From positions 1 to 64,000 of the IMG/VR virus record IMGVR_UViG_3300020152_000020: 64,000 nt of DNA; one strand, 5' to 3'. The notes under the pieces are model-generated. The model searched no databases and had not been told where the DNA came from. It saw only the letters and a list, made by a program, of their open reading frames with translations. The translations under genes were made by a program, and so were the position numbers. Below are positions 47,921 through 55,870 of the stretch, in pieces; the first letter of the stretch is position 1, and every line of letters starts with the position of its first letter. Source of the DNA: a virus.

Positions 47921-49707
47921 TGAATTTTCATGTTCCTGTAAAACTGTTGAAGGTCGCGATCAAGCAGTGGCCGAAGGAGTTCACGAAGGACATCGTGGAC
48001 ATGTCGGAACTGTGGGGTGGCGAACGTGAGCTAACTCTGAGTGCTACGCGTCTGCCGCGCTCCCGGCTCGCTGACTTTCAGAAGCTCGCGAAGATCAACG
48101 GCGCGAATGGGCTGGCAAATAAAATCGGCCTGTACATGAATCTGATCGACAACGTGGCTGGGAAGCGTATCACACGGCTGGAAGAACTGAACACGGCGCT
48201 GAAGCTGTATCTGAAGTCGGCTCCGAATTTCTGGGTCTTTGGTGAGCAGGACGACGGGTATCCGGTTCCATTCTTTGTGTCGCATATCAAGAAGGTGGAT
48301 CGGTACAAGGACACGCCGCCGTACGTCCGCATGACGCTTCAGTTCATGGATGCCGGGAAGCCGGACGAGAGGTACGTTGACTGGGAAACGAAGGACTTGG
48401 GTAAGAACCTTGTCGAGTTGCTCAACGAGGCCGGGTATTACCGGGCGACGAAAAGTGCCATCGAGCAGTACCAGAAAGACATTGAGATTTTCAAGAAGCT
48501 CTCGCCGATGGTTGGGCAGCAGTTCACTGCTACCGGGTTCGGGTTCTTTGCTGAGGAAGGTTACGATAATCGTTTTGAGTGCTCGTCCCTCGAATGTGAC
48601 GGCCAGCCTGCCCGACTTGTGCTCGACGATCTGTCTGAGGAAAAGGACGACGATAGTTCGAGTCGCCGCTGGCGTGGTAAGTCGGTGTGTGATGAAGGGC
48701 TGGGGCTGCTGTCGTTCTGGGAGAAGGATGAAGACCCGGATGACGTTGACGAGCAGGACGAAGCGGCGAAGACCTGTGCGCTCCCGGTCCATCCGTACCT
48801 GAAATGCTTCGATCTGGTCCGGCACGAATTCGTCTGGGTCCACTGCTCGAACATGGTCCAGTATGTGTACGATTCGGAGTTGGTGGACAAGCTCGTGCTA
48901 CCGTCTGACACGAAGTCGCTGGTCAAGATTCTGATGCACGGCGCGTCGATCAAGATGGACGACATCATTAAGGGCAAGACAGGCGGCGTCATCGTGATCG
49001 CCAGCGGCCCGCCCGGCACCGGAAAGACGCTCACGGCGGAAGTGTTCTCCGAACACATTAAGTGCCCGCTGTACGTGGTTCAGTGCTCGCAGCTTGGCAT
49101 CGACGAAGAAACGGTCGAGGGGCGGCTCCGCACCGTGCTGGCGCGGTCGCAACGCTGGGGTGCGTTGCTGCTGATCGACGAGGCCGACGTGTACGTCCAC
49201 GAACGCGGTCACGACATTCACCAAAACGCGATTGTCGGCGTGTTCCTGCGGGTGCTTGAGTATTATCGCGGCATCCTGTTTATGACTTCGAACCGGGCGA
49301 CCATCATCGACGACGCGATCATGTCGCGAGCTACAGCGTGGCTGAAGTACGACTTCCCGACGCCGGACGAATTGAAGTCGCTCTGGCAGATTCTGGGCAA
49401 GCAGTACGGGGTTGCGCTGTCGGATCGCGACATCGACCTGCTGATCCGCGACTTCCCGATCCTGTCCGGGCGCAACATCAAAAATATGCTGAAGCTGTCG
49501 CGAATGCTCGCGGCGGAAAAGAAGGCAAAGGTCACGACGGACACGATCCGGTACTGTGCCAAGTTCCTTGACCTGTCTCATGGAGAACGCGCAGATGGAA
49601 AGAGCAATAACGGAGCGGTGGCAAGTGGTCGAAACCGTGTTCCTGCGAAGCGAAAAGCCGGGGGCGATGACGGACCCGACTTCTCCGAACTCGATGGTCA
49701 ACGTTGA
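47920..49707 (+). CDS. AAA+ ATPase
   Basis: 595 residues from the ATG at 47920. About 340 residues of unknown N-terminal domain (LWGGERELTLSATRLPRSRL) precede a classical AAA+ module: VIVIASGPPGTGKTLTAEVF near 360 (Walker A), LLLIDEADVYVHERG near 417 (Walker B), RGILFMTSNRATIIDDAIMS (sensor 1 and Arg finger region), and LSGRNIKNMLKLSRML (sensor 2). It resembles the BCS1/FtsH group more than clamp loaders. Role unknown; it sits between the two nuclease-complex genes. Confidence 0.75.
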   Translation: MNFHVPVKLLKVAIKQWPKEFTKDIVDMSELWGGERELTLSATRLPRSRLADFQKLAKINGANGLANKIGLYMNLIDNVAGKRITRLEELNTALKLYLKSAPNFWVFGEQDDGYPVPFFVSHIKKVDRYKDTPPYVRMTLQFMDAGKPDERYVDWETKDLGKNLVELLNEAGYYRATKSAIEQYQKDIEIFKKLSPMVGQQFTATGFGFFAEEGYDNRFECSSLECDGQPARLVLDDLSEEKDDDSSSRRWRGKSVCDEGLGLLSFWEKDEDPDDVDEQDEAAKTCALPVHPYLKCFDLVRHEFVWVHCSNMVQYVYDSELVDKLVLPSDTKSLVKILMHGASIKMDDIIKGKTGGVIVIASGPPGTGKTLTAEVFSEHIKCPLYVVQCSQLGIDEETVEGRLRTVLARSQRWGALLLIDEADVYVHERGHDIHQNAIVGVFLRVLEYYRGILFMTSNRATIIDDAIMSRATAWLKYDFPTPDELKSLWQILGKQYGVALSDRDIDLLIRDFPILSGRNIKNMLKLSRMLAAEKKAKVTTDTIRYCAKFLDLSHGERADGKSNNGAVASGRNRVPAKRKAGGDDGPDFSELDGQR

Positions 49708-49987
49708 CATTGTGTCAATTAAAACTGAGGGCGGCATGATGGTCGTCCCTCAGATGCAGAAGGCTGCTGCGGAGCACGTGGTTCGGCTACACAACGAGGA
49801 ACTGGAACACGGAGCGCGGATCACTGAAATCTGGTTGCAGCGTCGGGGCGTTGAGAACGATCCGCACGCTAAGGCTGTGGTGATGCTCCGAACGAAGGGC
49901 GGGACGTGGGTGAAGGGGCTGGAAGAACCGCTTGATGGGAACTTCAGCCATTGCCTGCATGTCCGGGCTGCGACGTTGAAGGGTTGA
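49667..49987 (+). CDS. Hypothetical protein
   Basis: 106 residues; the ATG at 49667 has GGGGG just before it and overlaps the AAA+ gene by 41 bp. NVDIVSIKTEGGMMVVPQMQ and a C-terminal beta part (AVVMLRTKGGTWVKGLEEPL). No family recognised. Confidence 0.5.
   Translation: MTDPTSPNSMVNVDIVSIKTEGGMMVVPQMQKAAAEHVVRLHNEELEHGARITEIWLQRRGVENDPHAKAVVMLRTKGGTWVKGLEEPLDGNFSHCLHVRAATLKG
49704..49718. promoter_or_regulatory. Operator-like palindrome at AAA+ stop codon
   Basis: TTGACATTGTGTCAA, symmetrical apart from the central triplet; the TGA stop of the AAA+ gene is at bases 2-4. Confidence 0.65.
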
Positions 49988-49989
49988 CA

Positions 49990-50145
49990 GTGCGAAAACG
50001 GGAAGACCCGAAGCAGGCGCTCAAAGAAGGGACTCGCTGCATGATCTGCGATGGGCGGGCGACCCGGTTCGAAGATTGCGGGCACGTGTGGTCGTATTAC
50101 TGCCGGAAGTGCTGGGCTGCGATGAAGGGGAAGAAAACAAAATGA
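49990..50145 (+). CDS. Micro zinc-finger protein (51 aa)
   Basis: GTG start at 49990. RCMICDGRATRFEDCGHVWS and YYCRKCW give CxxC...H...CxxC. Ends in an ATGA overlap with the gp46-like gene. The sequence TTGACAGTG at its start is a half-site of the operator. Confidence 0.55.
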   Translation: MRKREDPKQALKEGTRCMICDGRATRFEDCGHVWSYYCRKCWAAMKGKKTK

Positions 50146-52094
50146 CTGGCTACGTCGTCGGTGTAACGCGGTACGAGAACTTCGGTCCCTTTCAGGACGC
50201 CACGGTGGACTTCTCGAAGCCGGGCTTGACCGTGATCGAGGGGCTGATCGACAAGAAACGCGGCTGCGACTCCAACGGCGCGGGCAAGTCGTTTCTGTTT
50301 GACGGTGTGGTCTGGGCGCTGTACGGGCGCTGCATCCGGGAAAAGTACAGCGGGGACGACGTGATCCGCGTCGGCCAGAAGGGCGGCACCTGTGTCACGG
50401 TCACGATCAAGGGTGACGTGACGATCACGGTGAAGCGGCACCGCAAGCACCCCGTCCACAAGGACAACGTGCTACTCTTTGTCGGCGGCGAGAACGTCAC
50501 GCGCGGCACGAACCCGGAGACGACGCTCGCCATTGAGCAGGCTATCGGGATGGATTTCCTGTCGTTTGTGAACTCCGTCGCGTTCGGTGCTCGCGATGAC
50601 GTTAAGAGTTTCTTCGTCGCCCCGGACTCCGAACGTAAAAAGATCATGGAGAAAATTCTGGGCTTGGAACTGTACGCCGAAGCGGAGAAGGTCGCCCGGC
50701 GTCGCGCGCGTGAAGCGGCTGAGTCCATGAACACGCTGAACTCCACCCGGACCACGCTACAGGCCACCATCGCGGAGAAGAAGGCCAAGCTGGACCAGAT
50801 GAAGAATTCGCAGTCGAAGGCTGAACTCGAAGTCGAGCACAAGCGGCAGGCGCTCGTGGTGAAGAAGCTCGAAACCAGCATCACGCAGATCGACGTGCTT
50901 ATCAGCACGCTCAACGCCGGGCTGGAAGAGGAAACGGAAAAGGCGCAGGACGCGGTGCGCAAGTACGAGCGGGCACTGGCGGATTACAACAACGCCAAGC
51001 TGAAGGCTGAAACGGAGAAGCGCCGGGCAGAGCGCGAGATCGCTACCATCGACGGCCAGCAGAAACAGATCGAGGCGCGCAAGCAGAAGATCACGGCGCA
51101 GGCCGGGAAGAACTGCCCGACGTGTCAGCAAGTGGTCGCGAAGAAGCTGACCGACACGATGATCGCTGCCTGCGACGACGAAATGAAGGCGCACCGATCC
51201 GCCCGGCTCAAATTCGAATTGGTGCTCGACCAGCAGGACGCGGTGCTCAAGGACTTGAAGGCTCCGGTCGAACCGGAGTTTCCGCAGATCGACGAGAAGA
51301 AGGAACAGCTACAGAAGGAACGGCTGCGTCGGACGGAGACGGTCGGCAAGAAGAACACCGAATCCGCGAAGCTCAAACAGATCGGTGACGAAATCGCCCG
51401 GCTCGAAACGATGGCGTCGGACCTGAAGGACGAATTGAAGGACGCGGAGAAAGAACTGGCCGATACGGACAAGCAGTACCGCGAACTGGAAGTGAAGGTC
51501 AACGAGTTGCAGTTCTGGGTCGATGCGTTCGGCAACTCCGGCTTGAAGTCGTTCCTGATCGAAGCGGAAATTCCGGCGATCAACGAGAAGGCCACGGGGT
51601 ACGCGCGGCGCTTGCTGGGGGACGGCGCGCACGTCCGGCTGTCGGCGACCAAAGAGTTAAAATCCCGCGCGGCGCTGAAGGAAGAGTTGACCGTCGAGGG
51701 TTATATTCCGGGGTGCACGAACAGCTACAACGGTGCGTCGAAGGGGCAGCGTAAACGGCTCGACCTGTGCCTCGTGCTGGCGTTCCGTGATCTGGTCGCG
51801 TCCCGGACCAGCAAGGCGTTCCGGCAGATGTTTGTGGACGAATTGTTCGACGGCTTGGATCGCTCCGGCTGTGAAAGTGTGGTGACGTTGCTGCGGGACA
51901 TCGTGAAGGATTGCCCGATTTCCATGATTACTCACGATCCGCGCATCAAGCCCGCTGGCGATCAGTTTATTTTCGTTCATCACAACGGGTCGCTCGATAA
52001 TCCTGTGGCGAAAATACTTGCGCATGGTGCGACACAAGCTACCATACCTGTCGGGAAGCCGCTGAAAAAGACGATCAACAAGGTGGCAGTATAA
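50142..52094 (+). CDS. gp46/SbcC-like ATPase subunit
   Basis: 650 residues; ATG at 50142. N-terminal Walker A KRGCDSNGAGKSFLFDGVVW near 45, long coiled coil split by a zinc hook GKNCPTCQQVV near 324, and C-terminal NSYNGASKGQRKRLDLCLVL (signature) with MFVDELFDGLDRSGCES (Walker B/D-loop). A complete SMC-like Rad50/SbcC protein. It partners the gp47-like nuclease. The tail ends ATIPVGKPLKKTINKVAV, a variant of the terminal motif seen in other replication proteins. Confidence 0.9.
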   Translation: MTGYVVGVTRYENFGPFQDATVDFSKPGLTVIEGLIDKKRGCDSNGAGKSFLFDGVVWALYGRCIREKYSGDDVIRVGQKGGTCVTVTIKGDVTITVKRHRKHPVHKDNVLLFVGGENVTRGTNPETTLAIEQAIGMDFLSFVNSVAFGARDDVKSFFVAPDSERKKIMEKILGLELYAEAEKVARRRAREAAESMNTLNSTRTTLQATIAEKKAKLDQMKNSQSKAELEVEHKRQALVVKKLETSITQIDVLISTLNAGLEEETEKAQDAVRKYERALADYNNAKLKAETEKRRAEREIATIDGQQKQIEARKQKITAQAGKNCPTCQQVVAKKLTDTMIAACDDEMKAHRSARLKFELVLDQQDAVLKDLKAPVEPEFPQIDEKKEQLQKERLRRTETVGKKNTESAKLKQIGDEIARLETMASDLKDELKDAEKELADTDKQYRELEVKVNELQFWVDAFGNSGLKSFLIEAEIPAINEKATGYARRLLGDGAHVRLSATKELKSRAALKEELTVEGYIPGCTNSYNGASKGQRKRLDLCLVLAFRDLVASRTSKAFRQMFVDELFDGLDRSGCESVVTLLRDIVKDCPISMITHDPRIKPAGDQFIFVHHNGSLDNPVAKILAHGATQATIPVGKPLKKTINKVAV

Positions 52095-52102
52095 CGCGAG
52101 GG

Positions 52103-52117
52103 TTAACACAGTGTCAG
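52103..52117. promoter_or_regulatory. Operator-like palindrome containing a GTG start codon
   Basis: TTAACACAGTGTCAG; GTG of the nuclease gene at bases 9-11. Confidence 0.7.
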
Positions 52118-52776
52118 ACGGGCGGAAGAAGGGCCTCGCGTTCGAGAACGACATCTGCCGGGCGTTCTCAGTCTGGATGTTCCCCGGTCAAGGCTTCGAG
52201 GAAGCCGTTGTTCCGGCCCTTCCGTTCCGCCGAAGGTTCACCGACTCAACGCCGCTGGATGGGCACTGGGAAGGTGCGGGTGATGTTCTTCATCGCCCGG
52301 ACGTGAAGTTCCCGTTCTGTACTGAGTGTAAGAAGGTTGAAGGGTGGGAGTTGGACGGGATGCTCGCGAACGAGCAGTGGCCTGTTTGGGATTGGTGGAG
52401 TCAGTGTAAGGCCCAAGCAGAGGCGGTCGGTCAGGTTCCCTTACTTGTGTTCACGCGGAACCGTCGTGGCATCTACGTTTTAGTCGAAGAAGGAGTTCTC
52501 CAATGTCTCAGACTGCAACCAAAGCACGGACCCGTTCTGGTGGTGCGGCGTGGAAACGGGGAAAGACTCGCACTGCTACTGCTCGCCGATCTCGTGGCGA
52601 CGCCGTGCAACTTGGTGGCTTGCTTGACGGTGAAAAAACCAAAGTCGCCAGCCGTGAGATCGAAGAATATCTCTGCGTCACCTTCGGCATCCAGAAGCCC
52701 GCTGCCACGCGCGTCTGGGATGCGATCCTCGAACGGCTCCGTGGCTCGCTTCTCCAAGGTCGCCCGGTCACGCTGA
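52111..52776 (+). CDS. PD-(D/E)XK nuclease, Holliday-junction-resolvase-like
   Basis: 221 residues if the full frame is used; GTG within the operator palindrome, GAGGG upstream. GRKKGLAFENDICRAFSVWM has the early Glu; GAGDVLHRPDVKFPFCTECK carries the Asp and E-x-K of the catalytic core; VPLLVFTRNRRGIYVLVEE is the following strand. The last 274 bp overlap the HU-like gene in another frame, and the C-terminal 45 residues are low-complexity, so part of the tail may be a by-product. A junction resolvase fits a recombination-dependent phage. Confidence 0.65.
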   Translation: MSDGRKKGLAFENDICRAFSVWMFPGQGFEEAVVPALPFRRRFTDSTPLDGHWEGAGDVLHRPDVKFPFCTECKKVEGWELDGMLANEQWPVWDWWSQCKAQAEAVGQVPLLVFTRNRRGIYVLVEEGVLQCLRLQPKHGPVLVVRRGNGERLALLLLADLVATPCNLVACLTVKKPKSPAVRSKNISASPSASRSPLPRASGMRSSNGSVARFSKVARSR

Positions 52777-52922
52777 CGAACATCGGGACCATCGAACCGT
52801 ACACGAAGAAGGAGTCCACGTTCCGGCATCCGACGACGGGCAAGTTGGAGAAGGTTCCGGCTCGCCGCTACGTTCGCTTTTTGCTGTCGCCCAGCTTGAA
52901 GACTGAACTGCGCGCGGAGTAA
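52503..52922 (+). CDS. HU-like histone protein
   Basis: 139 residues. Basic Arg/Thr tail (ATKARTRSGGAAWKRGKTRT), then the HU/IHF fold: VASREIEEYLCVTFGIQKPA, DAILERLRGSLLQGRPVTLT, NIGTIEPYTKKES (arm) and PARRYVRFLLSPSLK. The conserved G-R-P-V-x-L-x-N-I-G-T strand is clear. It may compact or bend phage DNA before packaging; the terminase genes follow. Overlaps the nuclease gene by 274 bp. Confidence 0.75.
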   Translation: MSQTATKARTRSGGAAWKRGKTRTATARRSRGDAVQLGGLLDGEKTKVASREIEEYLCVTFGIQKPAATRVWDAILERLRGSLLQGRPVTLTNIGTIEPYTKKESTFRHPTTGKLEKVPARRYVRFLLSPSLKTELRAE

Positions 52923-53049
52923 GATAAGGCTGTGGTGTACGTTGCACTTCGGGGTCTTTGCGGGTTCCTGACAGGGACTCCCCGCTGATCCCGGTGGACA
53001 AGGGTTGAAGTCCCTTGCAGCCTTTCTAGTTCAACCGGGGGTCTTCAGC
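52923..53049 (+). other. Structured gap upstream of terminase, possible pac/cos region
   Basis: 127 bp with dense secondary structure: GCGGG/CCCGC, AAGGG-TTGAAGT-CCCTT (53000-53016), and inverted repeat GGTTGAA (53003-53009) with TTCAACC (53030-53036). Such structure immediately before a small terminase gene could be a packaging site or a message leader. Nothing coding is seen. Confidence 0.35.
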
Positions 53050-53748
53050 ATGGCTTTGACGGAACAGGAAAAGAACATCGTACGCCGGGCCTTCTCAATG
53101 GGTCCGGCTGCTTTGTTAGACGACGGGTACACATGGGCCAACATCGGCGATTTCCTCGCCCGCCCGGACGTTAAAGCTGAACTCGAACTGTTGCAGTCAG
53201 AGTTTAACAATCAGGACGCACTACTGACGCGCAGCAAGTTCGTCGCCAAGCGCCAACTCGCCCGGTTCGCACAGGGCGCTGTTGCCGTGCTGGGTCAGGC
53301 TCTGGCTGGTCCGGTGTACGCCCGCGACAACAAGGGCAACATTTTGATGGACGCGCAGGGCCGTCCGATCATGCAGTCAGCCCCGCCGCACGAAATGCAG
53401 TACAACGCTGCGACGCAGATTTTGAACCGTCTGGGGGTCGATACGGACAAGCCTGCTGATCGCGCGGGTGACATGAACGTTCAGCTTTTGTTCAAGTCGG
53501 GCGAGGCGTCGGCCAAGGTTCAGATCACGACCGATCCGGCGTTGCTCACGTCTGAAGAACAGGCGCTGTCGCGCGAGCGCGTGCGCAACGCGTTCGAGAA
53601 GCTGGCAAAGCGTCTGCCCGAAGCGCAAGCCAAGATCAAGGCCGCGCTGGGGAATCCTCAGCCGGAAGAAGCAGCCGCGAAGAAACCAAAGAAGAAATCC
53701 AAGGCCAAGCCGAAGCCCGTTAACACAGTGTCAACCACTACGGAGTAA
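53050..53748 (+). CDS. Terminase small subunit (by position)
   Basis: 232 residues; ATG at 53050 with CCGGGGG upstream. Helical N-terminal part with TWANIGDFLARPDVKAELEL and ALLTRSKFVAKRQLARFAQG, which could be a helix-turn-helix and coiled coil; Lys-rich C-terminus (AAAKKPKKKSKAKPKPVN). It lies 5 bp before the large terminase gene, the usual place of the small subunit, which binds the packaging site. No direct sequence similarity is claimed. Confidence 0.6.
   Translation: MALTEQEKNIVRRAFSMGPAALLDDGYTWANIGDFLARPDVKAELELLQSEFNNQDALLTRSKFVAKRQLARFAQGAVAVLGQALAGPVYARDNKGNILMDAQGRPIMQSAPPHEMQYNAATQILNRLGVDTDKPADRAGDMNVQLLFKSGEASAKVQITTDPALLTSEEQALSRERVRNAFEKLAKRLPEAQAKIKAALGNPQPEEAAAKKPKKKSKAKPKPVNTVSTTTE
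53720..53734. promoter_or_regulatory. Operator-like palindrome at end of small terminase gene
   Basis: TTAACACAGTGTCAA inside the last codons, 20 bp before the large terminase GTG. Confidence 0.65.
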
Positions 53749-53753
53749 AGGCT

Positions 53754-55862
53754 GTGGCATCGAAGGTGAAGGCAAAGAAGAAGACGTATCCCATCTCCCG
53801 CCCGGAGAATCTTAGCGAAGAGGCGAACAGGTTGTTCGACCGCATCGCCGAAGAGATGATCCACGGCGACCGCGAGTTATTCGACACGCTCTCGACGCAC
53901 GAAAAGAAGACGGTCATCGACTGGCTGTCGGATGCGATAGTCACGGGTCCGGCGAACGCCGTCCACGACTTGTTCTGGGAAGTGGACTATGTCCGCAAGC
54001 CTGTCGGCATTGACGAGTTCCTTGAAAACGACGAGTACATGGGTCGCGTCTGCTCTGACTTGCATCCCCGCTGGCGTGAAGACATGCGGATCGTGCTGGG
54101 GCCGGGCAGCAAGGTCGCCGAATGGATTATGACGGGCGGCATCGGCATCGGCAAAACGACCATCGCCATGTCGGCCATCGCATACAAGATTTACTGCCTG
54201 TCGTGTTTGAAAAGCCCTGCCCGGTACTACGGACTGTTGCACGACTCTCTGATCGTGTTCGGCATTTACTCGATCACGAAGCGCCAAGTCGCCGACGCGG
54301 GTTACTTCAAGCTGCGTGGCTTCATCGACACATGCCCGTACTTCCGTCTGCATTATCCGCGCTCCCGGAAGATCGACTCCAAGGTGGTCTTCCCGGAAAA
54401 GAATGTGAACGTCATCCCCGGCTCGCAAGAACTGCACGCGCTGGGCTTGGACTTGTTCTCGTTCGCGATGGACGAAGTGAACTTCATGCGCGTCAAAAAC
54501 GACAAGGAAGGCGGTAAGGCGACGGGTCAGGCGTACGACCTGTACAACGCGGTGCACGCTCGTATCCTGTCACGCTTCATGCGCCCCGGTGGAACGATCC
54601 CCGGACTCATGCTACTGATGTCGTCCCGCAACGCGCAGACATCGTTCCTTGAAGAACATCTGAAGAAGGTCAAGGGGTCGGCGAGTTCGTACGTCAGCGA
54701 TTATCCGCTGTGGGAGTGCAAGCCCAAGCACCGCTTCCAGCTTCCGAAGTTCAACGTGGAAGTCGGCGACCGGATCGCACGCTCCCGCATTCTGGGTGAG
54801 GGTGATAATCCGCGTAAGGGTGCGCGCGTTGTTACGGTGCCCGGCGAGTTCAAACAGACGTTCCTTGAAGATATTGACCAAGCTCTGCGTGACATTGCTG
54901 GCGTTGCTACGTTCAACGTGTCGCCGTTGATCCGCGACCGTCAGTCGATCTTCGATGCCAGCCGGGCTGAGATGCAGCATCCGTTCACGAAGCCTGTCGT
55001 TACGCTGGACGTGCTCGACGATACGCTGCTCGACGAATACTTCATGACGAAGCTGGTCTGTAAGGTCGAAAGTTCCATTTACAAGCCGCGCTTGAATCCG
55101 GGGTGCCCGCGCTTCATGCACATTGACATCGGCCTGCGCGGTGACTGCGCGGGCATTGCCATGTCGCATATCAGCGGGATGAAGGTGAATCAGCGCGTGA
55201 ACCCGGACGGGACGCTCTCGACGGTGCGCAATCCGTTCGCGGTCGTGGACTTCATGCTACGGATCGTTCCGCCGCCCGGCTCTGAAATCGACTTGTCGAA
55301 GCTGCGGGCGTTCGTGCTTTTCATCAAACGGTTGTACCCGCTCGTTCAGGTGACGTTCGACGGCTTTCAAAGCGCCGACTCCGTGCAGATTCTCAAGAAG
55401 CAGGAAATCGACGCGTGCCTGCTCTCCGTGGATCGCACTGATGTTCCGTACCTGTCGCTGCGCTCTGCGTTCTTTGATCGCCGCATCGCCTGTTACGAGT
55501 ACACGCCGTTCATTGACGAAATGCTCGACCTTGAACGCGACGCCACGTCCGGGAAGGTGGATCATCCCGCGCGCGCAACGAACGGCGGCAAGGGCAGCAA
55601 AGACGTGGCCGACGCGGTTTGCGGTAGCGTGTACATGGCGCTCACCGACGAACGCTCCAAGTCGCAAACGCTCCCGGTCATCGGCGAAGACCAGATGCTC
55701 CCCGTCAAGGCCATTGATCCGGCTGACACCGCTACGATGACGATCACTCGACCCGATCCGACGAATCCTGAAGTGACTGAAATTGTCCCGGCATCAAACG
55801 TTAGACTTATTGGCGGCAAGGCTGTAAACTGGGATGTGCTTCAGGCGAACGTTGACGCATAG
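53754..55862 (+). CDS. terL: Terminase large subunit
   Basis: 702 residues from GTG. ATPase: WIMTGGIGIGKTTIAMSAIA near 126 (Walker A), LFSFAMDEVNFM near 236 (Walker B), LLMSSRNAQTSFLE (coupling motif). Nuclease: RFMHIDIGLRGDCAGIAMSH near 455 with the first Asp, QVTFDGFQSADSVQILKK, and GGKGSKDVADAVCGSVYMAL with the last Asp. A complete packaging motor protein. The portal gene follows after 8 bp. Confidence 0.92.
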   Translation: MASKVKAKKKTYPISRPENLSEEANRLFDRIAEEMIHGDRELFDTLSTHEKKTVIDWLSDAIVTGPANAVHDLFWEVDYVRKPVGIDEFLENDEYMGRVCSDLHPRWREDMRIVLGPGSKVAEWIMTGGIGIGKTTIAMSAIAYKIYCLSCLKSPARYYGLLHDSLIVFGIYSITKRQVADAGYFKLRGFIDTCPYFRLHYPRSRKIDSKVVFPEKNVNVIPGSQELHALGLDLFSFAMDEVNFMRVKNDKEGGKATGQAYDLYNAVHARILSRFMRPGGTIPGLMLLMSSRNAQTSFLEEHLKKVKGSASSYVSDYPLWECKPKHRFQLPKFNVEVGDRIARSRILGEGDNPRKGARVVTVPGEFKQTFLEDIDQALRDIAGVATFNVSPLIRDRQSIFDASRAEMQHPFTKPVVTLDVLDDTLLDEYFMTKLVCKVESSIYKPRLNPGCPRFMHIDIGLRGDCAGIAMSHISGMKVNQRVNPDGTLSTVRNPFAVVDFMLRIVPPPGSEIDLSKLRAFVLFIKRLYPLVQVTFDGFQSADSVQILKKQEIDACLLSVDRTDVPYLSLRSAFFDRRIACYEYTPFIDEMLDLERDATSGKVDHPARATNGGKGSKDVADAVCGSVYMALTDERSKSQTLPVIGEDQMLPVKAIDPADTATMTITRPDPTNPEVTEIVPASNVRLIGGKAVNWDVLQANVDA

Positions 55863-55870
55863 GATGAATC

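Noticed and set aside
53000-53016. Stem-loop AAGGG-TTGAAGT-CCCTT looking like a Phe anticodon arm
   Set aside because: No acceptor stem or T-arm can be drawn around it; the nearby TTCAACC does not sit in a T-stem. Better explained as part of a larger inverted repeat.
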